From: Zobellia uliginosa
GTDB taxonomy: Bacteria; Bacteroidota; Bacteroidia; Flavobacteriales; Flavobacteriaceae
Direction: 5' to 3'
NCBI RefSeq assembly: GCF_900156625.1
Contig: NZ_FTOB01000011.1
Span: 18,727 to 82,726, forward strand
Length of the DNA: 64,000 nt
Of this stretch, positions 56,471 through 63,905 are shown piece after piece. Made by a program: the position numbers and the translations under genes. The notes under the pieces are model-generated. The model saw only the letters and a program-made list of their open reading frames with translations. It was not told where the DNA came from and ran no database searches. Each line of letters begins with the position of its first letter. Position 1 is the stretch's first letter.

Positions 56471-56644
56471 ATGGCAACAAATCCACCGAAAGACGGAAGT
56501 AGAAAAGGAGCAGTTAGACAGCGTTCTCAAGTAAAAAATCCTAAAACAGGATTATGGACAAAGCATGATAGTGAAACAGGTAGATTTCTTGATGTCAAGA
56601 CATCGAGCAATAAACTTTTTAAAGGAGTAAGAAAGGAAAAATAA
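56471..56644 (+). CDS. 57-aa basic protein heading the CBASS operon
   Basis: A 57-codon frame from ATG 56471 to TAA 56644 encodes a lysine- and arginine-rich protein (MATNPPKDGSRKGAVRQRSQ, then KTGLWTKHDSETGRF and a KGVRKEK end). The next gene starts 3 bp after its stop, so it is part of the CBASS transcript. Small basic proteins of this sort occur in varied Bacteroidota loci; the function is unknown. Candidates are a regulator, an RNA-binding leader, or an unrecognised immunity component. Confidence 0.7.
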   Translation: MATNPPKDGSRKGAVRQRSQVKNPKTGLWTKHDSETGRFLDVKTSSNKLFKGVRKEK

Positions 56645-56647
56645 TAT

Positions 56648-57262
56648 ATGAAGAACAGTTTTTTTAATTATTTCAGGTCAAGTATCCTGGTCTCATTGAT
56701 TGTGATTTTTGGAATCGCATTGTATTTAGCCAAAACACACTGGCAGTTATCATTTGCCATATCAGGTAGTGTTAGTATGTTGCTAGTACTTATATCTAAA
56801 TATTTATGGAAAATTAAGCCTTTTAAATGGTTGTTTTGGATTGATGATTTTTCAGGTAGGTATGAAGGTATTTTGAAATACAGCTATGTTGATGAAAGTG
56901 GGAACCTGCAAACAGGCGAACGGAAACATATAAAGATTATTAACCAAAATGGAAGTCGAATTTCCATTACTTCATTCACATTAAAGGAAGATGGAGGTAG
57001 GTCTTCACCATCGTATAGTCGAGGTTTGTTCGTAGAGCAAACTGAAGACGAACATCATTTCCGAATAATTTATCATTATCTCAATGAAGGTAATCATCAA
57101 CTTGGCTTTCATCCCCACTTTGGTACAGATGTATTAAAGTTTATAAAGCAAGGAAATGAAAAGGTTTTATCTGGTGGCTACTACACAGATAGAACACCAC
57201 AAACAAGAGGGAAATATCATAATCTTAAATGGGTTAGCAATGACCTAAATCACGAATTTTAA
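56648..57262 (+). CDS. cap15: Cap15-like CBASS effector (2TM plus beta-barrel)
   Basis: The 204-aa product has two N-terminal membrane helices (about residues 11-28 and 34-53: SSILVSLIVIFGIALYLA, FAISGSVSMLLVLIS). A beta-strand-rich domain follows, starting IDDFSGRYEGILKYSY and ending HNLKWVSNDL. This is the architecture of Cap15, the 2TM beta-rich effector whose barrel binds the cyclic dinucleotide and then disrupts the inner membrane during phage infection. It lies between the 57-aa gene and the CD-NTase, 12 bp before the latter, as expected in a CBASS operon. Confidence 0.85.
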   Translation: MKNSFFNYFRSSILVSLIVIFGIALYLAKTHWQLSFAISGSVSMLLVLISKYLWKIKPFKWLFWIDDFSGRYEGILKYSYVDESGNLQTGERKHIKIINQNGSRISITSFTLKEDGGRSSPSYSRGLFVEQTEDEHHFRIIYHYLNEGNHQLGFHPHFGTDVLKFIKQGNEKVLSGGYYTDRTPQTRGKYHNLKWVSNDLNHEF

Positions 57263-57274
57263 AACAGTAATAAA

Positions 57275-58273
57275 ATGGCAGTCTTACATAAAGAATTTAC
57301 AAAATTTAATAAAGAAATAAAGCTTACGTCTTCAAGGAAAGAGAAGCTAAAAACAAGTCGCAAAGACATTAAGAAAAAAATTAGAAAATGGTTTAAAGAC
57401 AATAAACCGAATGAATTACAGCCTAAATTTCATGGTCAGGGTTCTTTTGAAATGAATACAGGTGTAAATCCTATCCCTGAGAAAGAAGGAGAAACCACCT
57501 TGTTGAAATATGATTTGGATTTTGGAATCTACTTCATTGAAAAAGAAGACCAGGATAATAAGCAATCTATTGATACATGGCATAATTGGATTTACAAGGC
57601 AGTTGAAGACCATACTAATAAGAAACCTGTTAGAAAAACGACTTGTATTCGTGTGATATTTAGTGATGGCCATCATATTGATTTACCAATTTACTATAAA
57701 CTTGAAGATGTAATTGAACTTGCACATAGGTCAAAAGATTGGATTGAAAGTGACCCTAAAGAGTTTTATGAGTGGTTCAACAACTTAAAGAATGCTCAAT
57801 TTGAAAGGATAGTAAGGTATCTTAAAGCTTGGAAAAACTATCGGGAATTAAATAATACAAACTTGAAGCTCCCTAGTGGCTTTGAACTTACCATACTTGC
57901 TGCAAACAACTATGTTGAAGATGATAATGACGATAAAGCCTTTAGGGAAACTGTTCATAAAATAAACACAGAACTAAATAAAGCTAATGGTTTCAAATGT
58001 TTACGTCCAACAACACCAAAAGATGAAGATGTTTTTGCAGATTACTCTACAACAAGAAAAAACAACTTCCTTTCGACCTTAAAAAGCTTGCTGAACGATT
58101 TAGGCAGAGCCAAAGATGAGAAGAACTTTAAAAAAGCTTCTGAGATTCTGCGTGACAATCAGTTTGGCGATAGATTCCCATTAGGTGCAGATAAGGACGA
58201 AGAAGAAAAAAGCAATATTCTTGGGAAAAGCCTTGGGGCAGCAGCCATAACACCAAAGCCTTATGGATATTAG
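57275..58273 (+). CDS. CD-NTase (cGAS/DncV-like nucleotidyltransferase) of a CBASS system
   Basis: The 332-aa product carries the CD-NTase catalytic signature. The GS motif is in KFHGQGSFEMNTGVNP (Gly56-Ser57), the metal-binding pair D80-L-D82 is in LKYDLDFGIYF, and the third acidic residue is Asp136 in HHIDLPIYY. The central domain (WFNNLKNAQFERIVRYLKAW) fits the SMODS-family helical region. It would make a cyclic oligonucleotide on phage infection that activates the adjacent Cap15-like effector. The tail ends KPYGY; a C-terminal Gly-type tail could be the target of the E2-like partner, whose gene overlaps by 11 bp. Clade not assigned. Confidence 0.9.
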   Translation: MAVLHKEFTKFNKEIKLTSSRKEKLKTSRKDIKKKIRKWFKDNKPNELQPKFHGQGSFEMNTGVNPIPEKEGETTLLKYDLDFGIYFIEKEDQDNKQSIDTWHNWIYKAVEDHTNKKPVRKTTCIRVIFSDGHHIDLPIYYKLEDVIELAHRSKDWIESDPKEFYEWFNNLKNAQFERIVRYLKAWKNYRELNNTNLKLPSGFELTILAANNYVEDDNDDKAFRETVHKINTELNKANGFKCLRPTTPKDEDVFADYSTTRKNNFLSTLKSLLNDLGRAKDEKNFKKASEILRDNQFGDRFPLGADKDEEEKSNILGKSLGAAAITPKPYGY

Positions 58274-58895
58274 AAAGCAAATTGAAGAAGTATTGAGATG
58301 TTATTCGAGATTATCCTTTAACGAGAATAACAATTCGATTGATGGAGAACTGTTTATTTCAGAGGATGATTCCTATGATGTTTCAATACATCTTGAACCA
58401 TATCCCAAACATTTTCCGAGAGTATTTGAAACAGGTGAGCGTATCCCGCCAAAGGTTTCAAGACATATTTATTCGGATACTAAATCGTGTTGCCTTTCTA
58501 CACAAGCAAAGGCTCAAATTCTGCTTAAAACTAAAATAAGTACTCTAAATCTATTCATAAAGGAAATAGTAGTGCCTTATTTTCAGAATAACTCATATTT
58601 TGAAATTAATGGCAAATACAAGACAGATGAGTATGCCCATGATAAGAGTGGAGTTATTGAAGGTTATAGGGATATACTTCAAACGAATAACGATTACCTT
58701 ATTGCCAGATTAATGGTTAGAAGAGCTAAAGGAACAAAGATGCGGTTGCACGATAAATGCTATTGTGGGAGTGGAGTATCAATGAAAAAATGCAACAATT
58801 ACAGGCACTATAAATGCTATAAGAATTTCCGAAAAATTGATAAGGATGTTCTAATCAATGATATTTCCGTTTTTCTGGAATTTATGAAAAAATAA
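58263..58895 (+). CDS. E2-like CBASS protein with C-terminal SEC-C-like zinc motif
   Basis: The 210-aa product overlaps the CD-NTase end by 11 bp. The N-terminal 110 residues resemble the E2-like fold of type II-short CBASS: EPYPKHFPRVFETGERIPPK, then HIYSDTKSCCLST, where Cys77 (or Cys76) sits in the position of the E2 catalytic Cys before a Leu. The C-terminal part has KCYCGSG...MKKC (C166, C168, C177), resembling the SEC-C zinc motif, with C185 nearby. No E1 or JAB gene accompanies it, so this is the short form. It probably conjugates or primes the CD-NTase. Confidence 0.8.
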   Translation: MDIRKQIEEVLRCYSRLSFNENNNSIDGELFISEDDSYDVSIHLEPYPKHFPRVFETGERIPPKVSRHIYSDTKSCCLSTQAKAQILLKTKISTLNLFIKEIVVPYFQNNSYFEINGKYKTDEYAHDKSGVIEGYRDILQTNNDYLIARLMVRRAKGTKMRLHDKCYCGSGVSMKKCNNYRHYKCYKNFRKIDKDVLINDISVFLEFMKK

Positions 58896-58960
58896 ACTAA
58901 CTAAACAGTTAAGGGTATTGCTCTTATAAGAATAGTAGTAAGTTATACTGGCAGCATGAA

Positions 58961-59088
58961 ACACAACGGTTTTGTGTATGATTAGTGGCGTGTTTAAGCA
59001 CCTAATTTAGCAAATAAAAACCGAATAGAAAATCCGCGAGGATTTTCGTAAGTAGGCTAGAACTAGCCATTAATTATACATGTTGTGC
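58961..59088. repeat. 128-bp imperfect palindrome (attC-like) after the CBASS operon
   Basis: The left arm ACACAACGGTTTTGTGTATGATTAGTGGC is matched by the right arm GCCATTAATTATACATGTTGTGC. An inner perfect stem is AAAATCC...GGATTTT (about 59030-59046). The loop side contains CTAGAACTAG. It closes the CBASS module, and the IS1182-type relic begins at its right edge (59085). It is of the same class as the palindrome at 54484-54562. Confidence 0.7.
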
Positions 59089-59647
59089 CTGTTGCACAAG
59101 TTAACGAAAAAACCACATAGGATCAAGGCGATCTTAACGTTGCGTTGTTAATTTTAGGTATGCAGGGAAAAAAGCATTACCAAGAAAAACGGTTCGCCCA
59201 TTTCCAGTTGAGCGAGCGAATCCCCGAGAACAATTTCTACAGGCGGTTAAAGGAGGTTTTGGAACTCCGGTTCCTTTACGGCCTTACCGAAGGCTATTAC
59301 GGGAACAACGGCCAAAAGAGCATAGACCCGGTGGTCTTCTTCAAGCTCTGCCTTGTGGGCTATCTGGAGAACATCATCAGCGACCGCAAGCTTATAAGGT
59401 GATGCACCTCTCGGCGATTGCCTATAACCTGAAGAAGTACCTGAAATTCGAACAGAAACGTTCCAAAAGTGGGGCGGGACGGCTTGATTTGGCAGCCTTG
59501 GTAAAAAATGCGCTTCAATACTTGTTCGGGACTTGCATAAAGCATCTAAATTTGGTGCCTCGATTCTGACCCGACATAAAAAAAGCCCCGTAAAGAGGCT
59601 TATATGAATCCGTTTTTTTGCTTTTCAATGGCTTGTGCAACGATTAC
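59085..59647 (+). mobile_element. IS1182-type relic with transposase N- and C-terminal fragments (copy C)
   Basis: This is the best-preserved copy, with ends GTGCCTGTTGCACAAG and CTTGTGCAACGATTAC sharing the inverted core GTTGCACAAG. It encodes the first about 84 residues of an IS1182-family transposase (59160 onward MQGKKHYQEKRFAHFQLSER, FYRRLKEVLELRFLYGLTEG, SIDPVVFFKLCLVGYLENI). It then jumps out of frame to the C-terminal segment (HLSAIAYNLKKYLKFEQKRS, stop near 59570). The catalytic middle is deleted, so it cannot move by itself. Confidence 0.85.
59145..59402 (+). pseudogene. Transposase N-terminal fragment, IS1182 family
   Basis: The open frame at 59145-59402 holds the conserved N-terminus of a Bacteroidota IS1182 transposase. 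The true ATG is at 59160 (MQGKKHY). It stops 2 bp before the C-terminal fragment resumes in another frame, because an internal deletion removed about two thirds of the gene including the DDE catalytic core. Confidence 0.85.
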
Positions 59648-59818
59648 CTTTGTTGCCAATAGTGCTTACTTCTTATATTTATGATCATATAAAATAATTA
59701 AGGTTTAAGTATATTCAATCATTTTCTACTGTTAGTTTTTTTATCTTTTGTTTTAAGAATAGCATTAACCAAAATCATTGCACTTACAGAAACCTTTAGT
59801 TGATTGAATGAGTCACTC

Positions 59819-59935
59819 TTACAGCGTTTGTAATTTATAATAATCCGCTTTGCTTTGTGCAAACCCTACTATTGAGGTTAGCATTAATGCCATAAAGGCT
59901 ATTTTTAATTGGATGTGTTTTTTGATTGTTTTCAT
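59819..59935 (-). CDS. Short ORF with signal peptide, probably a truncated exported protein
   Basis: A 38-codon frame from ATG 59935 encodes a signal peptide (AFMALMLTSIVGFAQ) and only about 13 further residues before a stop. A second open frame just downstream (from about 59800) has similar composition, so this may be a frameshifted or truncated small exported protein next to the IS relic. Confidence 0.4.
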   Translation of the reverse strand: MKTIKKHIQLKIAFMALMLTSIVGFAQSKADYYKLQTL

Positions 59936-59965
59936 TTTAATTGTTTGATAAGTTTTTATTTTATA

Positions 59966-60610
59966 CTAAAACCTAATTCCTATATAAAGATTTGGTTCAA
60001 AAAGGAAGTGGTTTTTCCATCTATTATCTATTTGTTTAAATGCATCAGGCGTATTGGTGTCAAAAATCCAAAATTGAGAATGAACCTGAGGCTCGATAAA
60101 AAACCTTTTATTCTTACCAAATGCAAAATGATAACCAAGATGGAACGAATTGTAAAGCTTAAAACCGTTTGCTATTTTTTTGTTATCTAAATCTAAATAG
60201 GTTTTGTATTGTGGTAATACTTCTACTGATGCAAACAGTCCTTTCCAAAGCATACGTTGATAAGATACTCCAATACCCGTTTCACGTAAATAACCTGGAT
60301 AAAATTCGGTTTTAGTATCTATTTTGTCTGTAAGTCCGTCCCACCATTGAATACCCATAGGCTGAAATAATCTCCAAGTAGCCAACTTAATTCCAACAAT
60401 ATTTTTAGCATCTAATTCTTTTTTTATATGGAACTCAAAATGTTGGGTATTGGTTCTCTCGCCACCTTTACCAATGTTACCTAAGATAATAGCAGGAAAA
60501 CTTACTCTGTATTTAAAATCTGAATCCTTATTTTTCAAAGATCCGTTGTTACTTTGTGCAAAAACATTTAGTGTACAAAGTGTTAAGCAGATGATTACTA
60601 TTTTTTTCAT
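59966..60610 (-). CDS. Exported beta-barrel-like hypothetical protein
   Basis: The 214-aa product has a signal peptide (IICLTLCTLNVFAQ) and alternating amphipathic strands (HFEFHIKKEL, IGVSYQRMLWKGLFASVEVLP, YNSFHLGYHFAFGKNKRFFIEPQ). It ends in an aromatic-terminated strand (FEPNLYIGIRF), as in outer-membrane barrels. It belongs to no family I can name. It is separated from the vat operon by a strong terminator. Confidence 0.6.
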   Translation of the reverse strand: MKKIVIICLTLCTLNVFAQSNNGSLKNKDSDFKYRVSFPAIILGNIGKGGERTNTQHFEFHIKKELDAKNIVGIKLATWRLFQPMGIQWWDGLTDKIDTKTEFYPGYLRETGIGVSYQRMLWKGLFASVEVLPQYKTYLDLDNKKIANGFKLYNSFHLGYHFAFGKNKRFFIEPQVHSQFWIFDTNTPDAFKQIDNRWKNHFLFEPNLYIGIRF

Positions 60611-60742
60611 TTTAATGAATTTTAATTGTTCGTTTTTATTATTTGATGATGCAAATATTCATTGAATTTTAAGGGCAATCGTTTTGAATTATAATTTGAA
60701 ACCTTTTTGATATTTAGTACTAATATTTTTTTTACTAAAAGA

Positions 60743-60775
60743 AAAAGGCTTAACATTTTAAGTGTTAAGCCTTTT
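60743..60775 (-). terminator. Strong terminator of the vat operon
   Basis: AAAAGGCTTAACA (60743-60755) pairs perfectly with TGTTAAGCCTTTT (60763-60775) around a 7-base loop. On the minus strand the hairpin is followed by a T-rich run. It lies 20 bp past the acetyltransferase stop. Confidence 0.85.
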
Positions 60776-60795
60776 ATTAGTTCTTAGGTTTTAAT

Positions 60796-61413
60796 TTAAA
60801 ACAACGCCTCAGGGTGTGAAGTAAGTTTTTCTACGTTTTTAGTAATTTTTTCAATATCCCAATCCCACCATTTTAACTGTAATAGTTTTGAAATGGCAGC
60901 TTCAGAAAAACGTTTTTTGATAGGTTTCGCAGGATTACCTCCAACAATGGTGTAAGGATCAACATTTTTTGTTACCACCGCTTTTGTTGCTATAATAGCA
61001 CCATCTCCTATATGAACTCCGGGCATAATGGTAGCATGGTGACCAATCCATACATCATTACCAATTATAGTATCTCCTTTTGTTGGATAGGTTTTACCAT
61101 CCATCGCATCTTGCCAAGCACCACCAAAAATGGCAAATGGGTAAGCAGATGTGGCTTTGGTTAAATGATTGCCACCATTCATAATAAATGTAGCATCTGA
61201 AGCAATCATACAAAACTTACCTATGATGAGTTTGTCTCCAATAAAATCAAAATGATATTTTACGTTTTTCTCAAAATTTGACACCTCTTCAAAATCATCG
61301 TAATACGTATAGTCACCTACTATGATATTTGGATTGTTAATCAAATTCTTTAAAAAACAAAGTTTTTTATAATTGGGTAACGGAAATAGAGTGTTTGGGT
61401 TGGGTGCTTTCAT
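60796..61413 (-). CDS. vat: Vat-like xenobiotic acetyltransferase (hexapeptide repeat)
   Basis: The 205-aa product belongs to the xenobiotic acetyltransferase branch of left-handed beta-helix enzymes: [20 protein letters not shown] at the start, then [24 protein letters not shown] with the catalytic His. Hexapeptide repeats follow ([47 protein letters not shown]). Length and motifs match Vat streptogramin A O-acetyltransferases, although CatB-type chloramphenicol enzymes are close relatives. It is the last gene of a four-gene operon. Native substrate in this organism is unknown. Confidence 0.85.
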   Translation of the reverse strand: MKAPNPNTLFPLPNYKKLCFLKNLINNPNIIVGDYTYYDDFEEVSNFEKNVKYHFDFIGDKLIIGKFCMIASDATFIMNGGNHLTKATSAYPFAIFGGAWQDAMDGKTYPTKGDTIIGNDVWIGHHATIMPGVHIGDGAIIATKAVVTKNVDPYTIVGGNPAKPIKKRFSEAAISKLLQLKWWDWDIEKITKNVEKLTSHPEALF

Positions 61414-61420
61414 AGAGACT

Positions 61421-61813
61421 TTATTTTTTTGATGATTTATATAATACTACGGCTAAATATAAGGTTATGATAGCTTGACTTTTTTCAATTATAGTTTTTG
61501 CCAAAAGGTTACCAATAGTATTTAACATAAAAACAATCGCAAAAACCAATAGTATTCTTTTTATGGTTTTATATGCAAAAAATGGTTTTACCAGTCTGCT
61601 TTTCATTGAAAGGATTGCACCTATAAACAGCATTATAGTTAATGCCACTCCCTCTAAAATGTACATTTCGTTAACTGACTTTATTTTGCCACCCCAAACT
61701 ACATCGTATGGAATGATTTGAAATAAAACCAACACGTGAAATATACAGTATGTAATTACAATAATTAGGGCGATTTTTTGAGATAATTTCATTGTGATGT
61801 TTTGCATATTCAA
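61421..61813 (-). CDS. Small integral membrane protein
   Basis: The 130-aa product has four predicted membrane helices ([71 protein letters not shown]). No family is recognised. Its ATG overlaps the stop of the upstream reductase by 4 bp (61810-61813) and it ends 7 bp before the acetyltransferase, so it is part of that operon. Confidence 0.65.
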   Translation of the reverse strand: MNMQNITMKLSQKIALIIVITYCIFHVLVLFQIIPYDVVWGGKIKSVNEMYILEGVALTIMLFIGAILSMKSRLVKPFFAYKTIKRILLVFAIVFMLNTIGNLLAKTIIEKSQAIITLYLAVVLYKSSKK

Positions 61814-62670
61814 ATCGTTTTGACTTCTTTAAAATAAAAATCCTTTAAACGTTGCTCTCCGTAGGTTGGTGCTATATTATCCTCTGCCATAAGCGTTAAG
61901 AAAAACTCAATTGGCCCATAAGTTTTTACACTAGTAAAGGTTCTTAAACACCAAATAGTTAGTTTTCGCATCCAATCTGGTAAATGAATGATTTTTAAGG
62001 GTTTGTTAAATGCATTTAAAGCTAATTCACTAATTTCATTAAGACTTAATACATCCGGACCTCCTATAGTTAATTCTTTATTGGTTTCTTCTACATTGTC
62101 TACAATAAATGTTGCCAAATCTTTACCGTGAATTGGGTTAAATTTTTGATGACCCGAGCCAAACAAATAAATACGATCTGATTTTGCCATTTGCAAAAAA
62201 TCTTTCATATCTGAGAAAAATCCGTTGGGTCTTATTATGGTATAGTTTAATCCTGAGGATTTTAAAGCATCAACAAACTTTTCCTTAGCTTCAAAAATTT
62301 TTAAATTCCGATATTTATAGCCATTGATTGCCGATACATAAACAAAATGCTTTACACCTGCTTTTTTTGCTTCTTCCAACAAATTCATATTGGCTTGATA
62401 ATCGACATCCATATAGGTAAGTCCATCTTTTTGTCTAGTAATACCCACGGTAGAAATTACGGTATCAATACCTTTGCAAATATCCCTTAGAGTTTCAGGT
62501 TTAGTAACCTCTGCTTGTTTTATTTCTAAATAGTTTTCATTGGTATTTAATAACTTATCAGGGTTACGTACAATGGCAATTACCTGATTTTGTTTTTTGA
62601 TTAAGGCGTTTAATACATAAGACCCCAAGTAACCTGTAGCACCTGCTAATAATATGTTAGTATGTTTCAT
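61810..62670 (-). CDS. NmrA/SDR-like NAD(P)-binding protein
   Basis: The 286-aa product has the Rossmann motif ILLAGATGYLGSYVL (GATGxxG) with VIAIVRNPDKL next to it. DTVISTVGITRQKDG, VKHFVYVSAINGY and YTIIRPNGFFSDM are typical of the atypical SDR / NmrA-like reductases. It is probably an NADPH-dependent reductase or redox sensor. It is the second gene of the operon that begins with the serine hydrolase (21 bp upstream). Confidence 0.85.
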   Translation of the reverse strand: MKHTNILLAGATGYLGSYVLNALIKKQNQVIAIVRNPDKLLNTNENYLEIKQAEVTKPETLRDICKGIDTVISTVGITRQKDGLTYMDVDYQANMNLLEEAKKAGVKHFVYVSAINGYKYRNLKIFEAKEKFVDALKSSGLNYTIIRPNGFFSDMKDFLQMAKSDRIYLFGSGHQKFNPIHGKDLATFIVDNVEETNKELTIGGPDVLSLNEISELALNAFNKPLKIIHLPDWMRKLTIWCLRTFTSVKTYGPIEFFLTLMAEDNIAPTYGEQRLKDFYFKEVKTI

Positions 62671-62691
62671 TACTATTTGGTTAATTCGATT

Positions 62692-63771
62692 TTAATTAAA
62701 CTCATTTGTTAATAATTGCTCTATAATGGTATTGCGTTGCATACCTGTATCGTCTTGCTGATTGCTTAACAATACAATGGTGGCATCGTAATCTGGAATA
62801 AAACCAATGATACTCCAATAGCCATTAATATCACCACCGTGCCAATACATAGTTGTACTTCCTTCTTGTGTGGTGAACCAGCCTAAACCAAAATCAGTAT
62901 AACCACTTGGTACGTTTTGAGTAAATATTTCGGTTTTTTCTGCATTTGTAAACCAATTGTTTTTGACAGCATTTACCCAAGTTTCCATATCTTTTGGGGT
63001 ACTACTAAAATCGCCTGCACCAAAAGCGATTGCCATTGGGTAAGTACTATTTGCACTACCATTTAAATAGCCTTGGGCGTGTGTATTTTCATCTACTATA
63101 TTCATGCCTTTATACGTATTGGACATTGCAAGGGGGGTACATATGTTTTGTTGAATATAGTCGTGGTAAGACATTTGAGATATTTCTTGAATTAATAAAG
63201 CCGAAATAAGAAAATTTGAGTTGCTGTACTGTTTATTTGTACCTGGGGTAAAATCGAGACCATTTTCAATAATCAATTCTTTAATTACTTGGTATATATC
63301 TTCTTCATCCAAAGTTTCTCCTTGTTCGTAAGCCTCCTCTACTATAAGTTGATAATCTGGAATACCCGATTGATGTGATAATAATTGTGCAATAGTAATT
63401 TGACTACCGTATGGAAATTCAGTGTCAAATTCATCTAAAGTTTGATTAAAACTAGTGATTAAGCCATCGCGTTTTAATGGGACAATACCAGCTGCGGTTA
63501 ATGTTTTGGTTACGGACCCAATACGATAAGCGAGATTGTAATTTTGTGCCAAAGCTGTGGTTTGGTTTGCCAATCCAAATCCTTGTCTCACTAAATCGTT
63601 TCCGTTTTTAGTTACAATGGCATACCCCTGAAAATCAACTTCATTTAGTAAATTTTCAACGGTTGTGTAATTGTTTTGTGGGGTGATGTTGTCATCATCT
63701 TTTGAACAAGATGTAAAAAGTATTATGGTGGCTACCATAAATGCTACTATAATTTTGTGTAAAGTTGTCAT
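62692..63771 (-). CDS. Serine hydrolase of the beta-lactamase class C / S12 family, lipoprotein
   Basis: The 359-aa product has lipobox LFTSC with Cys22, followed by SKDDD. The catalytic SxxK is in YRIGSVTKTLTAAG, the YxN in KQYSNSNFLISA, and the third motif HGG in MYWHGGDINGYWSI. This is the standard S12 (class C beta-lactamase / DD-peptidase / esterase) triad order and spacing. The third motif differs from the KTG of true beta-lactamases, so it is more likely an esterase or peptidase than a resistance enzyme. It is the first gene of the four-gene operon ending in vat. Confidence 0.88.
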   Translation of the reverse strand: MTTLHKIIVAFMVATIILFTSCSKDDDNITPQNNYTTVENLLNEVDFQGYAIVTKNGNDLVRQGFGLANQTTALAQNYNLAYRIGSVTKTLTAAGIVPLKRDGLITSFNQTLDEFDTEFPYGSQITIAQLLSHQSGIPDYQLIVEEAYEQGETLDEEDIYQVIKELIIENGLDFTPGTNKQYSNSNFLISALLIQEISQMSYHDYIQQNICTPLAMSNTYKGMNIVDENTHAQGYLNGSANSTYPMAIAFGAGDFSSTPKDMETWVNAVKNNWFTNAEKTEIFTQNVPSGYTDFGLGWFTTQEGSTTMYWHGGDINGYWSIIGFIPDYDATIVLLSNQQDDTGMQRNTIIEQLLTNEFN

Positions 63772-63905
63772 AACTGCTCGTTTTTTGATTATTAATTAAA
63801 TGATGATGCAAAGATTCATCAGATAACTAAGGCAATCGTTCTGAATTATAATTTGAAACGAACTGAATATGATTTGCTACGAATTGGCTTTTAACCAAGT
63901 CTTAG

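Noticed and set aside
62692..63771. S12 hydrolase as a class C beta-lactamase
   Set aside because: SxxK and YxN are present, but the third motif is HGG rather than KTG, and a surface-type lipoprotein anchor is atypical for AmpC enzymes.
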